Shown here piece by piece: positions 27,866-36,402 of a DNA stretch of 64,000 nucleotides; within the stretch, counting starts at the first letter, position 1; every line of letters begins with the position of its first letter. The notes beneath the pieces are model-generated. The model saw only the letters and a program-made list of their open reading frames with translations, made no database searches and was not told where the DNA came from. This DNA is from Bacteroidota bacterium (GTDB taxonomy: Bacteria > Bacteroidota > Bacteroidia > Palsa-948), in the NCBI GenBank assembly GCA_016213405.1, contig JACRAM010000125.1:1-64000 (forward strand). The letters run 5' to 3'. Position numbers and translations under genes: made by a program.

Positions 27866-28318
27866 ATGAAAATCCGTAGTAAAATTTTCCTCTCCTTGGT
27901 TGGCATCGCTGCAATGAGCGTGCTGAGTAATTGTACTCAGAGCGGAGGTAATAATGACAGCGCAGCAACCGCAACAGAATCTGACCCGATGAAGGATAAA
28001 GGAATTGGTCCGGTAACGAGTTTGACTCTTGGTGTGATTGATACAACGATGGCTGCCGAAGGAAAAACTATTTACAACTCTAAATGCACTGCCTGCCACA
28101 ACCCCACTCAAAAACTGATTGGACCTCCGCAAAAAGGAGTGTTGGACAGGCGAACTCCTGAATGGACAATGAATATGATTCTGAACCCGCAGGAAATGTT
28201 AGACAAAGATCCAATCGCGCAAAAGCTGCTGAAGGAGTTTAATAATGTTCCGATGACAAATCAGAATTTATCGCAGGAGGATGCAAGAAAAGTTCTTGAA
28301 TATTTGAGGTTACTATAA
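27866..28318 (+). CDS. Lipoprotein c-type cytochrome
   Basis: 150 residues. The signal sequence ends in a lipobox-like LSNC (Cys about 23), so the protein is probably lipid-anchored. A Ser/Gly/Asn-rich linker follows. One class I heme c site, KCTACHNPT (CxxCH), and a distal Met in NNVPMTNQNLSQEDARKVLEYLR are present. It likely passes electrons to the cytochrome c oxidase encoded downstream. Between it and coxB lie a minisatellite and an unrelated gene. Confidence 0.9.
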   Translation: MKIRSKIFLSLVGIAAMSVLSNCTQSGGNNDSAATATESDPMKDKGIGPVTSLTLGVIDTTMAAEGKTIYNSKCTACHNPTQKLIGPPQKGVLDRRTPEWTMNMILNPQEMLDKDPIAQKLLKEFNNVPMTNQNLSQEDARKVLEYLRLL

Positions 28319-28340
28319 AAACCAATAAACAGCAGGCAGG

Positions 28341-28679
28341 ATGAAATCAGCAACCAATACGTATGAGAAAATAACTAACGGGATTCGGCACGAAGGACTC
28401 TCAGATAAGTTTCATTATACTCTTTCGGAGCAAAGTATCTTTTGCTTTTTGTTGCTCACAGGGAGTTCCTGTAACACAAAGGATGGCTTCTATACAACTA
28501 ATGATACCTTCTATATGACTAAGAATGGCTTCTATAACACCAACCATGGCTCCAGGGTTGGTCATCTAAGAGCCAGGGTTGGTTATCCAAGAGCCAGGGT
28601 TGAGCATCCAAGAGCCAGGGTTGGTCATCTGAGAGCCAGGGTTGAGCATCTAAGAGTCAGGGTTGAGCATCTAAATTGA
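28341..28679 (+). CDS. Doubtful ORF encoding heptad repeats
   Basis: 112 codons starting ATG 28341, 22 bp after the cytochrome c gene. The first 48 residues are not recognisable. The rest is three GFYTTND-type and six VGHLRAR-type heptads created by the 21-bp minisatellite. No signal peptide or known domain. It could be a real repeat peptide or an accident of a repeat whose length is a multiple of three. Confidence 0.3.
   Translation: MKSATNTYEKITNGIRHEGLSDKFHYTLSEQSIFCFLLLTGSSCNTKDGFYTTNDTFYMTKNGFYNTNHGSRVGHLRARVGYPRARVEHPRARVGHLRARVEHLRVRVEHLN
28482..28679. repeat. 21-bp minisatellite of two unit types
   Basis: Three units of the form GATGGCTTCTATACAACTAAT (28482-28544) are followed by six units of CAGGGTTGGTCATCTAAGAGC with few changes (28553-28678, last one partial). 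The unit length stays 21 bp across both types. The array fills most of the gap 28319-28723. An open frame 28341-28679 (112 residues) reads it as heptads (GFYTTND and VGHLRAR types), but the minus strand is almost equally open, so coding is uncertain. Confidence 0.85.
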
Positions 28680-28723
28680 ATTTTTGAACTAAAAACAACA
28701 AAAATAACAAAAAAAAGAAAAAA

Positions 28724-29758
28724 ATGGCACAAAGAAACGTTAGCGTAGAAATACCCATCGAAAGTCCTGATGACATGGAAACATTAACCGATGCCGCATT
28801 AACAAGGCATGCTGTTCTTGGAGCAGGCAGCCCGCTCACAGGAGAAGTGGACATGGTTTTGCTGGCAACCAAGCATGGCATAACGGTTGCCAAAAGAGCG
28901 CAGGGCAATGCCGCGCAAGCAAATTCGGAAGCCGACATGCTGGAAGCAAACACGGCAATGGGAACCGCGCCCGGGCAAAATGTGGATACTGCCGGCACGG
29001 TGTATCACTTAACCGCTATGATACGCGACCGCCTGCTGTTTGTTCATGCCGATTTAGAAGAAGAACTTGAAAAATACGGTTTCAATGTGGTCATCAGCAA
29101 TGCGGGCGGAATAAAAAACGTATCGGTTGAAATACCCATCTTCGAATATCAGAAAATGGAAAAGTTAGCCAAGAATATTCTTGACCGCCACGCTGCGCTG
29201 GGTGCAGGCAGCCCGCTCACCGGGCAGGTGGATATGACCTTGTATTCAACCCAGCTTGCCACCGCCAAAACCAAACGCAAGAGTTCGCAGCAGCAGCACG
29301 GAAGCGCCCAGCCCCTCATGCAGGCAGCCGACACCGCGCTGGGAACTGAAGCAGGGCAAACGAGCAAAACCAAAGGAACGGTTTACAACCTCATTACCCG
29401 TGTGCGCGACCGGCTGCTGTTTGTTCACAACGGCTCGGAGGAAGAACTCAGCACCTATGGTTTTAATGTGGTAATCACCGAAGGGCGCGATAACAGCGTG
29501 CCGCCCACCGGAACGTTTACGGCAAACCCAACGGCTATCACGGCAGGGCAATCATCTACACTAACAAGAAACATCAGCGGCTCGGTGAGCCAGAGCATTG
29601 AACCCGGCATTGGCGAAGTAACTCCCGTGGGCACCACGCAGGTAACTCCTGCTGTAACCACCACCTATACGCTCAAAGCCATTGCCGAAGATGAATCCAC
29701 CTTAACCATTACCGCGCCCGTGAGCGTGGGCGATGTGCAGCCACCGCCTGCCCCGTAA
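28724..29758 (+). CDS. Duplicated-domain protein of unknown function with C-terminal Ig-like domain
   Basis: 344 residues, not recognised as a named family. Two tandem copies of a domain of about 120 residues occupy 1-125 and 127-250. Shared segments are NVSVEIPI, RHA(V/A)LGAGSPLTG, DM(V/T)L, GTAPGQNVDTAGTVYHL / GTEAGQTSKTKGTVYNL, RDRLLFVH and EEEL-YGFNVVI. A C-terminal region of about 85 residues (TFTANPTAITAGQSSTLT...) looks like a bacterial Ig-like domain. No signal peptide or sorting domain is evident. Codons are visibly richer in G+C than in the surrounding oxidase genes, suggesting separate origin. It sits between cytochrome c and coxB. Confidence 0.8.
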   Translation: MAQRNVSVEIPIESPDDMETLTDAALTRHAVLGAGSPLTGEVDMVLLATKHGITVAKRAQGNAAQANSEADMLEANTAMGTAPGQNVDTAGTVYHLTAMIRDRLLFVHADLEEELEKYGFNVVISNAGGIKNVSVEIPIFEYQKMEKLAKNILDRHAALGAGSPLTGQVDMTLYSTQLATAKTKRKSSQQQHGSAQPLMQAADTALGTEAGQTSKTKGTVYNLITRVRDRLLFVHNGSEEELSTYGFNVVITEGRDNSVPPTGTFTANPTAITAGQSSTLTRNISGSVSQSIEPGIGEVTPVGTTQVTPAVTTTYTLKAIAEDESTLTITAPVSVGDVQPPPAP

Positions 29759-29817
29759 CGAATGTATCGGGGACACAACCGTAAAAAAAAATAAGCCCTA
29801 ACCCTAATCATTTTTAT

Positions 29818-30516
29818 ATGAAAATATTTCCAGATAATATCAGCACCTACGGGCAGGAGATAGATGATTTATTTTATCTCATATTGATTTTTGTCAGCAT
29901 AGCATTTTTAATCAGCATTATTGCGCTGCTCATTCCTCTTTTCCGAAAAAGAGAAAAGGCAGCTTATTTTACAGGAGACAAATGGGTTCATTTGAAATGG
30001 GTGGCACTGCCGTTAACGCTTCTCGCCATCAGCGATTTTATCATTCTTGCAAAAGAGCACGGCACATGGGCAAGGATTGAAGAACAAATTCCTCAGGCAG
30101 ATGTTCACATTGGCATAATCGGCAGGCAATGGAATTGGGTTTTTGTTTATCCGGGGCAGGATAATGAACTGAATACTTCTGATGATATTGTGGTGGACGA
30201 GCAGAACAGCGAACTGCACGTGCCGGTGAATAAAAATATTGTCATTGATATTAGGGCAAAAGATGTGCTTCACACTGTTACCATTCCTGTTTTGCGATTT
30301 AAGCAGATGGCAATTCCCGGCAGAACTATTATGAAATGGTTTCAGGCAACAAAGCCGGGGAAATATGAAATTCAATGTTCAGAAATCTGCGGGCTGCTTC
30401 ATTCAAGGATGAGAAACTTTTTGGCAGTGGAAGATGAAAATGATTATAAAAAATTTCTTTCAGAATTGTATCAGCAAAATAAACAGCTCGAAAATTCATT
30501 AGTCAGTTCAAAATAA
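29818..30516 (+). CDS. coxB: Cytochrome c oxidase subunit II
   Basis: 232 residues, two N-terminal membrane helices, then a cupredoxin domain. The binuclear CuA site is intact: His in KDVLHTVTIPV and CSEICGLLHSRM (CxExCxxxHxxM). IGRQWNWVFVYPG holds the aromatic residues used for electron entry. It accepts electrons from cytochrome c. Followed after 7 bp by coxA. Confidence 0.93.
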   Translation: MKIFPDNISTYGQEIDDLFYLILIFVSIAFLISIIALLIPLFRKREKAAYFTGDKWVHLKWVALPLTLLAISDFIILAKEHGTWARIEEQIPQADVHIGIIGRQWNWVFVYPGQDNELNTSDDIVVDEQNSELHVPVNKNIVIDIRAKDVLHTVTIPVLRFKQMAIPGRTIMKWFQATKPGKYEIQCSEICGLLHSRMRNFLAVEDENDYKKFLSELYQQNKQLENSLVSSK

Positions 30517-30523
30517 TTTTTAT

Positions 30524-32197
30524 ATGAATCATACAAAACAAAACTTCTGGACAAAATATGTTTTCGCAACCGATCATAAAGTAATCGGTAAGCAATACAT
30601 CATAACCGGATTGATTATGGCTCTGGTGGGCGGTTATCTCTCCTATGTTTTCAGAATGCAGCTTGCTTATCCGGGGCAATCCATTCCGCTCTATGGAGAC
30701 ATGGGACCTCAGCAATACAACGCATTTATCACCCTGCACGGAATGATTATGTTCTTTTGGTTTGCAATGCCGATTCTTCTCGCAGGTTTCGGCAACCTGT
30801 TTATTCCACTGATGATAGGAACAGACGATATGGCATTCCCTACCGTGAATATGATTTCGTTCTGGATATTTTTTGTCTCCACCATTGTTTTGATGGTTTC
30901 CTTTTTTCTTCCCGGAGGCGCAGCAGCGGGTGGGTGGACCATGTATCCTCCGCTTTCCATAACGGCACACCAACCTACCTTCTGGGGCTCTTTTTTTACA
31001 GGACAAACATTTCTCCTTCTTGCAGTTGCGCTTGAATTTGTTTCCATGCTCATGGGAGGAATAAATTTTTTGACCACCACCATTAACAAACGCGCACCGG
31101 GAATGACGGCATTTCGTTTACCTATTTATGTATGGTTTGCAAATCTTGCAGGTATAATTTTTATGTTTTCTGTGGGACCTCTTATTGCAGGAGCTTTTAT
31201 GATGCTGTTGGATATTAATATGGGAACAGGATTTTATGACCCTTACCGCGGAGGCGACCCGATTTTATTTCAGCACCTGTTTTGGTTTTTCGGGCACCCT
31301 GAAGTATATGTTTTACTGCTCCCTTCGCTGGGAGTAACAGCCGAAATCATTTCAACATTTTCACGCAAACCGATTTTCGCTTATAAAACTATTATCTACA
31401 TGGCGCTGATTGCTTCTGTTCTTTCTGTGATTGTTTGGGCGCATCATCAGTTTATTTCAGGCATTGACCCAAGGATGGCGACATTTTTCAGTGTGGGAAC
31501 AATTTTGATTTCTATTCCGTTTGCAGCAATAATTCTTTCTTACTTAGCCACCCTTTGGGGCGGTTCCATCCGTTTAAAAATGCCGATGATATGGACCATT
31601 GCTGGCATTGGTTCTTTTTTAATAGGAGGATTGACAGGACTTTTTCTTGGTTCCGATACGTTTGACATCTATGCACACGATACCTACTTCGTAATTGCGC
31701 ATTTTCATTATGTGCTGATTCCTGTTGTGATATTCGGAACTTTCGCAGCTATTTATTATTGGTATCCGAAATATTTTGGCAGAATGCTCAACGAGAAGAT
31801 TGGAAAAATCCATTTCTGGCTGACCTTCCTTTCATTCCATGCGTTTGCTTTTCCGCTTTTCTTTTCAGGGCTTCAGGGCGAACACAGAAGAATTGCCGAC
31901 TATTCCAGTTTTGATTCGCTCATGACTCTTCCTATTCAACATATTCGGATTATATCCACCATTGCAACCATTATACTTATTTCTTCTCAACTGCTTCTCA
32001 TCATCAATGTTTTCTGGAGTTACAGAAAAGGAAAAGTGGCAGGCAGAAATCCATGGGAGGCAAACACGCTTGAATGGCAGACAGATTCTCCTCCACAGCA
32101 CGGAAACTTTGAAGTGTATCCGGAAGTGTATCGAGGCGCTTATGAATACAGTTTGCCTGACAGGACAGAAGATTTTTATCCACAAAACGAAAAATAA
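30524..32197 (+). CDS. coxA: Cytochrome c oxidase subunit I
   Basis: 557 residues, about 12 membrane helices. Heme and copper ligands are present: ITLHGMIMFFWF (low-spin heme His), WFFGHPEVYVLLLP (CuB His with cross-linked Tyr), VWAHHQF (CuB HH) and DTYFVIAHFHYVLIP (heme a3 and heme a His). The GHPEVY motif fits an A-type oxidase. It reduces oxygen to water and pumps protons. Centre of the operon coxB-coxA-subunit III-subunit IV-subunit III-ctaB. Confidence 0.95.
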   Translation: MNHTKQNFWTKYVFATDHKVIGKQYIITGLIMALVGGYLSYVFRMQLAYPGQSIPLYGDMGPQQYNAFITLHGMIMFFWFAMPILLAGFGNLFIPLMIGTDDMAFPTVNMISFWIFFVSTIVLMVSFFLPGGAAAGGWTMYPPLSITAHQPTFWGSFFTGQTFLLLAVALEFVSMLMGGINFLTTTINKRAPGMTAFRLPIYVWFANLAGIIFMFSVGPLIAGAFMMLLDINMGTGFYDPYRGGDPILFQHLFWFFGHPEVYVLLLPSLGVTAEIISTFSRKPIFAYKTIIYMALIASVLSVIVWAHHQFISGIDPRMATFFSVGTILISIPFAAIILSYLATLWGGSIRLKMPMIWTIAGIGSFLIGGLTGLFLGSDTFDIYAHDTYFVIAHFHYVLIPVVIFGTFAAIYYWYPKYFGRMLNEKIGKIHFWLTFLSFHAFAFPLFFSGLQGEHRRIADYSSFDSLMTLPIQHIRIISTIATIILISSQLLLIINVFWSYRKGKVAGRNPWEANTLEWQTDSPPQHGNFEVYPEVYRGAYEYSLPDRTEDFYPQNEK

Positions 32198-32203
32198 AAA
32201 ACT

Positions 32204-32809
32204 ATGAGCACAACAACTATTTCCATTCCCTCCATCAAAGATGTTCCGCAAGGGCGGCTCGGTGTATGGGTTTTGATTGCAGGCGAACTGATTATTTTCG
32301 GAGGCCTTATCGCCTGTTACATTTTATACCGCTTGCGCTATCCCGAATGGGGAGAGCAGGCAGCGCATACTTCCACTCCGCTGGGAGCATTGAATACCAT
32401 CGTGCTTCTCACGAGCAGTTTTACAGTTGTTATGTCGCATACGGCATCTATCAAAAAGCAGTTGAATAAAATTGTGCTCTGGATGAGCGCCACCATCGGA
32501 TTAGGATTAATGTTTCTGGTTGTGAAATCAATTGAATACACCAATGAAATCAGTCATGGTTTTACACTCACAAGTCCATCGCTTGTCGCAAAAGGAGAAT
32601 CGGTTGGCGCAAACTTCTGGTCATTTTATTATCTCGCAACAGGATTGCATGCGTTACATGTGATAGTGGGAATGCTCATTTTGTTTATCGTTATGATGGG
32701 AGCGCGCAAAGGAAAAAACCTTCACCGCGTGGAACTTGGAGGAATGTACTGGCACATGGTGGATATTATATGGATATTTCTGTTTCCACTATTGTATCTC
32801 GCAAAATAA
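32204..32809 (+). CDS. Cytochrome c oxidase subunit III
   Basis: 201 residues, five predicted membrane helices. LGVWVLIAGELIIFGGLIACYILYR, FWSFYYLATGLHALHVIVGMLI and GGMYWHMVDIIWIFLFPLLYLAK are the expected conserved stretches. It starts 6 bp after coxA. It is followed by a composite palindromic repeat in the intergenic space. Confidence 0.92.
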   Translation: MSTTTISIPSIKDVPQGRLGVWVLIAGELIIFGGLIACYILYRLRYPEWGEQAAHTSTPLGALNTIVLLTSSFTVVMSHTASIKKQLNKIVLWMSATIGLGLMFLVVKSIEYTNEISHGFTLTSPSLVAKGESVGANFWSFYYLATGLHALHVIVGMLILFIVMMGARKGKNLHRVELGGMYWHMVDIIWIFLFPLLYLAK

Positions 32810-32810
32810 A

Positions 32811-32940
32811 AAGCCCATCCCTACCCTTCCCAAAGGGAAGGGTAATTAGATTGGAATTAAAAAGTAAAAACTATAAAAAAGTAAAAACATAAGAAACAAC
32901 ACCCCTTCATTCTCCCCCTTTGGGGGAGTTAGAGGGGGCT
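32811..32940. repeat. Intergenic composite palindromic element (family A pair)
   Basis: A forward unit, AAGCCCATCCCTACCC plus hairpin CCTTCCC-AAA-GGGAAGG (32811-32842), and a reverse unit with CTCCCCC-TTT-GGGGGAG and lead TTAGAGGGGGCT (32910-32940) face each other. They fill the gap between the subunit III and subunit IV genes, in the middle of an operon, so they do not simply mark a terminator. Confidence 0.8.
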
Positions 32941-32952
32941 AAACAAAAAACT

Positions 32953-33291
32953 ATGAATCACTCAATCACAAACCAGCCGCCCGGAAAAGCATTTCCTGAT
33001 GAACAGGATTATCACGGGCATCCTAATTACGGAAAAATATTTTTGTCTCTTCTTGTACTGATGGGGGCGAGTTTGGTAGTAGGATATTTTACTTCTCCCA
33101 TGATCGGAGTAAGCTTAATATTTCTTGTTGCGCTGATAAAAGCAGGGCTTGTAGTAGGAAATTTCATGCATCTTAAATTTGAACCAATACTGATTTTGGT
33201 AGTGGTATTGGTTGTGGTTTTTATTCTTGCTTCGTTTTTCTGGGGAGTGTTCCCCGATATTACATTAATAACCCGTGATGTTGTAAAATAA
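32953..33291 (+). CDS. Cytochrome c oxidase subunit IV-like protein
   Basis: 112 residues from ATG 32953; an upstream TTG at 32920 lies in the palindromic element and is rejected. Three hydrophobic segments, including YFTSPMIGVSLIFLVALIKAGLVVGNFMHLKFE, whose IKAGLVVGNFMHL matches the subunit IV motif of the gene at 26455. Operon position fits a small stabilising subunit of the oxidase. Confidence 0.82.
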   Translation: MNHSITNQPPGKAFPDEQDYHGHPNYGKIFLSLLVLMGASLVVGYFTSPMIGVSLIFLVALIKAGLVVGNFMHLKFEPILILVVVLVVVFILASFFWGVFPDITLITRDVVK

Positions 33292-33415
33292 AAGCCCATC
33301 CCTAACCATTCCCAAAGGGAAGGGGAAACAAAAACAAATTGAAAATGCAAACGGAAATAGTTACAAAAAATAAATTATACTCTCTCCCCTTTGGGGAGAG
33401 GCGGAGAGGGGCTTT
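33292..33415. repeat. Composite palindromic element containing a start codon
   Basis: The forward unit begins AAAGCCCATCCCTAACC with hairpin TTCCC-AAA-GGGAA (33292-33324). The reverse unit is CTCTCCCC-TTT-GGGGAGAG with lead GCGGAGAGGGGCTTT (33381-33415). The outer ends AAAGCCCATC and AGGGGCTTT are inverted. ATG 33345 of the next gene and its first 23 codons lie inside the element. Confidence 0.8.
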
Positions 33416-33950
33416 AATTTCTGACGGAGCAATAGGAATGTCTTTGCTCATTGCAACAGAGTTAATGTTCTTTGCGGGATTAATCAGCGCGTATCTTGTG
33501 AACAAAGCGGGTGCCTCGTGGCCCCCATACGGGCAGCCAAGATTACCGATTGAAATAACTGCAATGAACACATTCATTCTGCTTCTTAGTTCAGTTACTC
33601 TTTACTTCTTTCGAAAAAAATATGCAGAAGGAAACGAAAAAAAATTATTGATAGTTACCCTGTTGTTAGGATTTGCTTTCGTTACCATACAGGGAATAGA
33701 ATGGGTAAAACTTTTACAATTCGGGCTGACCACCACCTCCAGTTTATACGGTGCATTTTTCTATACGCTGATAGGCGCACATGGATTTCATGTAATTGTT
33801 GGACTTTGCATTCTTCTTTACATTTTACTTTCAGTCAATAAAAAATCGCCCAACGAAAAATTACTCAATAGAATATCAGCATGCAGTATGTACTGGTATT
33901 TTGTTGTTGGAATTTGGCCTGTGCTTTACATACTTGTTTATTTAAGTTAA
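33345..33950 (+). CDS. Heme-copper oxidase subunit III family protein with repeat-derived N-terminus
   Basis: 201 residues from ATG 33345 (an in-frame TTG lies 6 bp upstream). Residues about 11-23 (LYSLPFGERRRGAL) come from the palindromic element. The normal subunit III sequence then starts ISDGAIGMSLLIATELMFFAGLISAYLV. The core includes FYTLIGAHGFHVIVGLCIL and SACSMYWYFVVGIWPVLYILVYL. Where most family members have His in the last motif (YWHFVD), this protein reads YWYFVV. Operon with ctaB downstream. Confidence 0.85.
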   Translation: MQTEIVTKNKLYSLPFGERRRGALISDGAIGMSLLIATELMFFAGLISAYLVNKAGASWPPYGQPRLPIEITAMNTFILLLSSVTLYFFRKKYAEGNEKKLLIVTLLLGFAFVTIQGIEWVKLLQFGLTTTSSLYGAFFYTLIGAHGFHVIVGLCILLYILLSVNKKSPNEKLLNRISACSMYWYFVVGIWPVLYILVYLS

Positions 33951-33952
33951 AA

Positions 33953-34846
33953 ATGGAAACAACCATCTCCATAAAAACTCCTATACAAATTCTGAAAGCA
34001 AAACTTTCTGATTACGCGCAACTGATTAAAATGCGTTTGTCATTTCTCGTTGTGTTTTCTGCTGCGATGGCATATTTGTGGGCAACTCACAGAAATGTAG
34101 ATACGTTATCAATATGGATGCTTTCCATAGGGGGATTTTTTATCACAGGTTCGGCAAATACGTTCAATCAAATTATTGAAAGAGAATCAGACAAACTGAT
34201 GAAGCGCACGGCTAACCGTCCGCTTGCGACAGAGCGTATGCAAGTAAGCGAAGCGTTGATACTTGCTCTTATTCTTGGAATTTCCGGACTGTATATTCTT
34301 TCTCAAATAAATTCTATCTGTGTTGTTCTTGGCGCTGTCGCAATGTTCATTTACATTTGCATTTACACGCCACTAAAAAAAATCACCTGGTTATCTGTAG
34401 TTCCCGGTGCTATAGCGGGTTCGCTGCCTGTTGTCATCGGCTGTGCTGCGGCAACAGGTGCAATTTCTCGCGAAACATTATTCTTGTTTCTGATTCAGTT
34501 CATCTGGCAATTTCCGCACACTTGGTCTATTGCATGGCTGCTCAGTGATGAATACAACAAAGCAGGAATAAAAATGCTGCCCACATCTGAGAAAAGTAAA
34601 ACATCCGCCATTCTTATACTGCTTTCAACATTTCTTATTATTCCTACTGGACTTCTGTTATATATGTATGAGTCATCTGGCATTCATGTAACATGGATGA
34701 TTGCCCTTGCAGGAATCATCATGCTTTTGTTTGCCTTCCGATTTTATAAATTAAGAACCGATAAATCAGCAGTGAGTTTAATGCTGAGCTGTTTTGCTTA
34801 TTTGCCTATTGTGTTAATCATTCTTGTTGCAGAAAATTTTTTATGA
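33953..34846 (+). CDS. ctaB: Protoheme IX farnesyltransferase (heme O synthase), copy 2
   Basis: 297 residues from ATG 33953, 2 bp after the preceding stop; the longer upstream frame overlaps the subunit III gene and is rejected. Signatures are NTFNQIIERESDKLMKRTANRPL, YTPLKKITWLSVVPGAIAGSLPVVIG and AWLLSDEYNKAGIKMLP. Same reaction as the protein at 24188. The stop overlaps the next start by 4 bp (ATGA). Confidence 0.93.
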   Translation: METTISIKTPIQILKAKLSDYAQLIKMRLSFLVVFSAAMAYLWATHRNVDTLSIWMLSIGGFFITGSANTFNQIIERESDKLMKRTANRPLATERMQVSEALILALILGISGLYILSQINSICVVLGAVAMFIYICIYTPLKKITWLSVVPGAIAGSLPVVIGCAAATGAISRETLFLFLIQFIWQFPHTWSIAWLLSDEYNKAGIKMLPTSEKSKTSAILILLSTFLIIPTGLLLYMYESSGIHVTWMIALAGIIMLLFAFRFYKLRTDKSAVSLMLSCFAYLPIVLIILVAENFL

Positions 34847-35058
34847 AAAAAAAATTCATACTTGTAATTTCTTTGCTGTTCTTTTTTCTGCCTGAAGCTA
34901 TTTTCGCTTGCAGTGTGTGTAAAGGAGGAGCTTCGCAGGAAAAATTAGATGCTTATATCCTGACTACAGGTATACTTGCAGGGCTACCGATTTTAATGGG
35001 CTTGCTTTTTTTCTTTTTATTTCGCAGGGCATCCAGAGCAACAAAATTGAATCCTTGA
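34843..35058 (+). CDS. Small membrane protein with periplasmic CxxC motif
   Basis: 71 residues: signal peptide (about 1-22), then CSVCKGGAS right after the cleavage site, then one membrane helix (ILAGLPILMGLLFFFLF) and a basic tail. Overlaps ctaB by 4 bp, so it is part of the oxidase operon. A similar layout (CSMCRKIA plus helix) is found in the protein at 36403-36654. A role in copper or thiol handling during oxidase assembly is inferred only from the motif and context. Confidence 0.75.
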   Translation: MKKKFILVISLLFFFLPEAIFACSVCKGGASQEKLDAYILTTGILAGLPILMGLLFFFLFRRASRATKLNP

Positions 35059-35162
35059 ACAATAGATAAAAAATCTTTCAAGATAAATTAATAAATGTGC
35101 TGATGGAATGAATTTCTTTTGTTCTCTTTCGTACATTCGTCCACATTCGTATTTTGTAAATC

Positions 35163-35858
35163 ATGAAAAAGCCCGTTCTTCTTCTGGTAATCCTACTTTT
35201 CCCAGCGCTTGTTTACATTTTTTTCTCCACAGGCAAACACCGCATGATGCACCTTTCCATTTTTTACCCCGAAGATGTAAAGACAACCGTTGTGGATGGA
35301 AAAGAAAAAACCGATACCATCTACCACACCATCCCCCCCTTCCGGTTTATTAATCAGGATGGCGATACAGTTACAGACAAAAACTTTGCTGACAAGATTT
35401 ATGTGGCTGATTTCTTTTTCACCACCTGTCCTACCATTTGCCCCAAAATGATGTTCCAGATGGAGCGCGTGAACGCAGTAACACAGAAAACTCCTGACTT
35501 TCTTATCATTTCACATACTGTAAATCCAGCGCACGACAGCGTTCCCGTTCTTGCCGAATACTCAAAATTGGTTCATGCCGATTCAAAAAAGTGGATGCTG
35601 GTAACAGGAAACAAAAAAGATATTTATGACATTGCGATTGACGGTTACAAACTTGCCGTGGAGGAAGACCCGCGTGCACCTGGAGGGTTTCTTCATAGCG
35701 AAATGTTCGTTCTTGTGGATAAGGATAAAAGAATACGCGGTTATTATGACGGCACCGATTCTGCCCACGTTAACAAACTGATAAATGATATAAAAATAGT
35801 ATCCGCTGAATACCAATCCAGAAATTCAAAACCAAAAATTTATCAGAAGCACGAATGA
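35163..35858 (+). CDS. Sco1/SenC-family copper chaperone
   Basis: 231 residues, N-terminal membrane anchor (about 5-22), then a thioredoxin-like domain with the copper site FFTTCPTICPKM (CxxxC) and the distal His in PGGFLHSEMFVLVD. It delivers copper to, or reduces, the CuA centre of oxidase subunit II. Starts about 100 bp after the small CxxC protein; its stop overlaps the DUF420 gene by 4 bp. Confidence 0.9.
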   Translation: MKKPVLLLVILLFPALVYIFFSTGKHRMMHLSIFYPEDVKTTVVDGKEKTDTIYHTIPPFRFINQDGDTVTDKNFADKIYVADFFFTTCPTICPKMMFQMERVNAVTQKTPDFLIISHTVNPAHDSVPVLAEYSKLVHADSKKWMLVTGNKKDIYDIAIDGYKLAVEEDPRAPGGFLHSEMFVLVDKDKRIRGYYDGTDSAHVNKLINDIKIVSAEYQSRNSKPKIYQKHE

Positions 35859-36379
35859 CGGATAAGAAAATTTTTATTCTGAGTGTTATTGTTTCATTAA
35901 TTGTCTTTACTGTTGTTGTCATATTAAATATTATTCCGAAACCTGATTTTGTTCCTGATTTTGTCAGGCATTTACCCTTTCTTAATGCAGTAATTAACGG
36001 AACGTGCTCGGTATTACTGCTTGCTTCCCTCTACTTTATCAAAAGAAAAAATATTCCGGTTCACAAGAAAATAAATCTCACTGCATTTCTTCTTTCTTCT
36101 CTATTTCTTGTTTCATACATTCTCTACCACTACTTTTCCGAAGAAACTAAATTCCCAGTCGATAGTTCTCTTCGTCCTCTCTATTTAGTAATTCTTCTTT
36201 CGCACATTCTTCTTGCCAGCCTTGTGCTTCCTTTTATTTTAATTTCTTTTTATTTCGGATTGAACATGAAAGTTCCCCAGCATAAAAAAATTGTCCGATG
36301 GAGTTATCCTGTCTGGCTATATGTTACCATCACAGGAGTTATTGTTTACCTTATGATTTCCCCCTATTATTCCTTCTGA
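35855..36379 (+). CDS. DUF420 membrane protein (CtaM-like oxidase assembly factor)
   Basis: 174 residues, five predicted membrane helices. DUF420 signatures are LPFLNAVINGTCSVLLLASLYFI, HKKINLTAFLLSSLFLVSYILYH, LLSHILLASLVLPFI and HKKIVRWSYPVWLYVTITGVIVYLMI with conserved His residues. A DUF420 protein (CtaM) is needed for aa3-type oxidase maturation in Staphylococcus. Coupled to the sco gene by a 4-bp overlap. Confidence 0.88.
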   Translation: MTDKKIFILSVIVSLIVFTVVVILNIIPKPDFVPDFVRHLPFLNAVINGTCSVLLLASLYFIKRKNIPVHKKINLTAFLLSSLFLVSYILYHYFSEETKFPVDSSLRPLYLVILLSHILLASLVLPFILISFYFGLNMKVPQHKKIVRWSYPVWLYVTITGVIVYLMISPYYSF

Positions 36380-36402
36380 ATTTTTCTTCTTATATTTGTT
36401 TC

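Noticed and set aside
28482-28679. Regularly repeated 21-bp units suggestive of a small CRISPR array
   Set aside because: Units are directly contiguous with no unique spacers, and no cas genes are present. It is a minisatellite.
32811-32940. Palindromic pair read as an intrinsic terminator within the oxidase operon
   Set aside because: No T run follows the stems and the same hairpins occur inside coding sequences; they belong to a dispersed repeat family.
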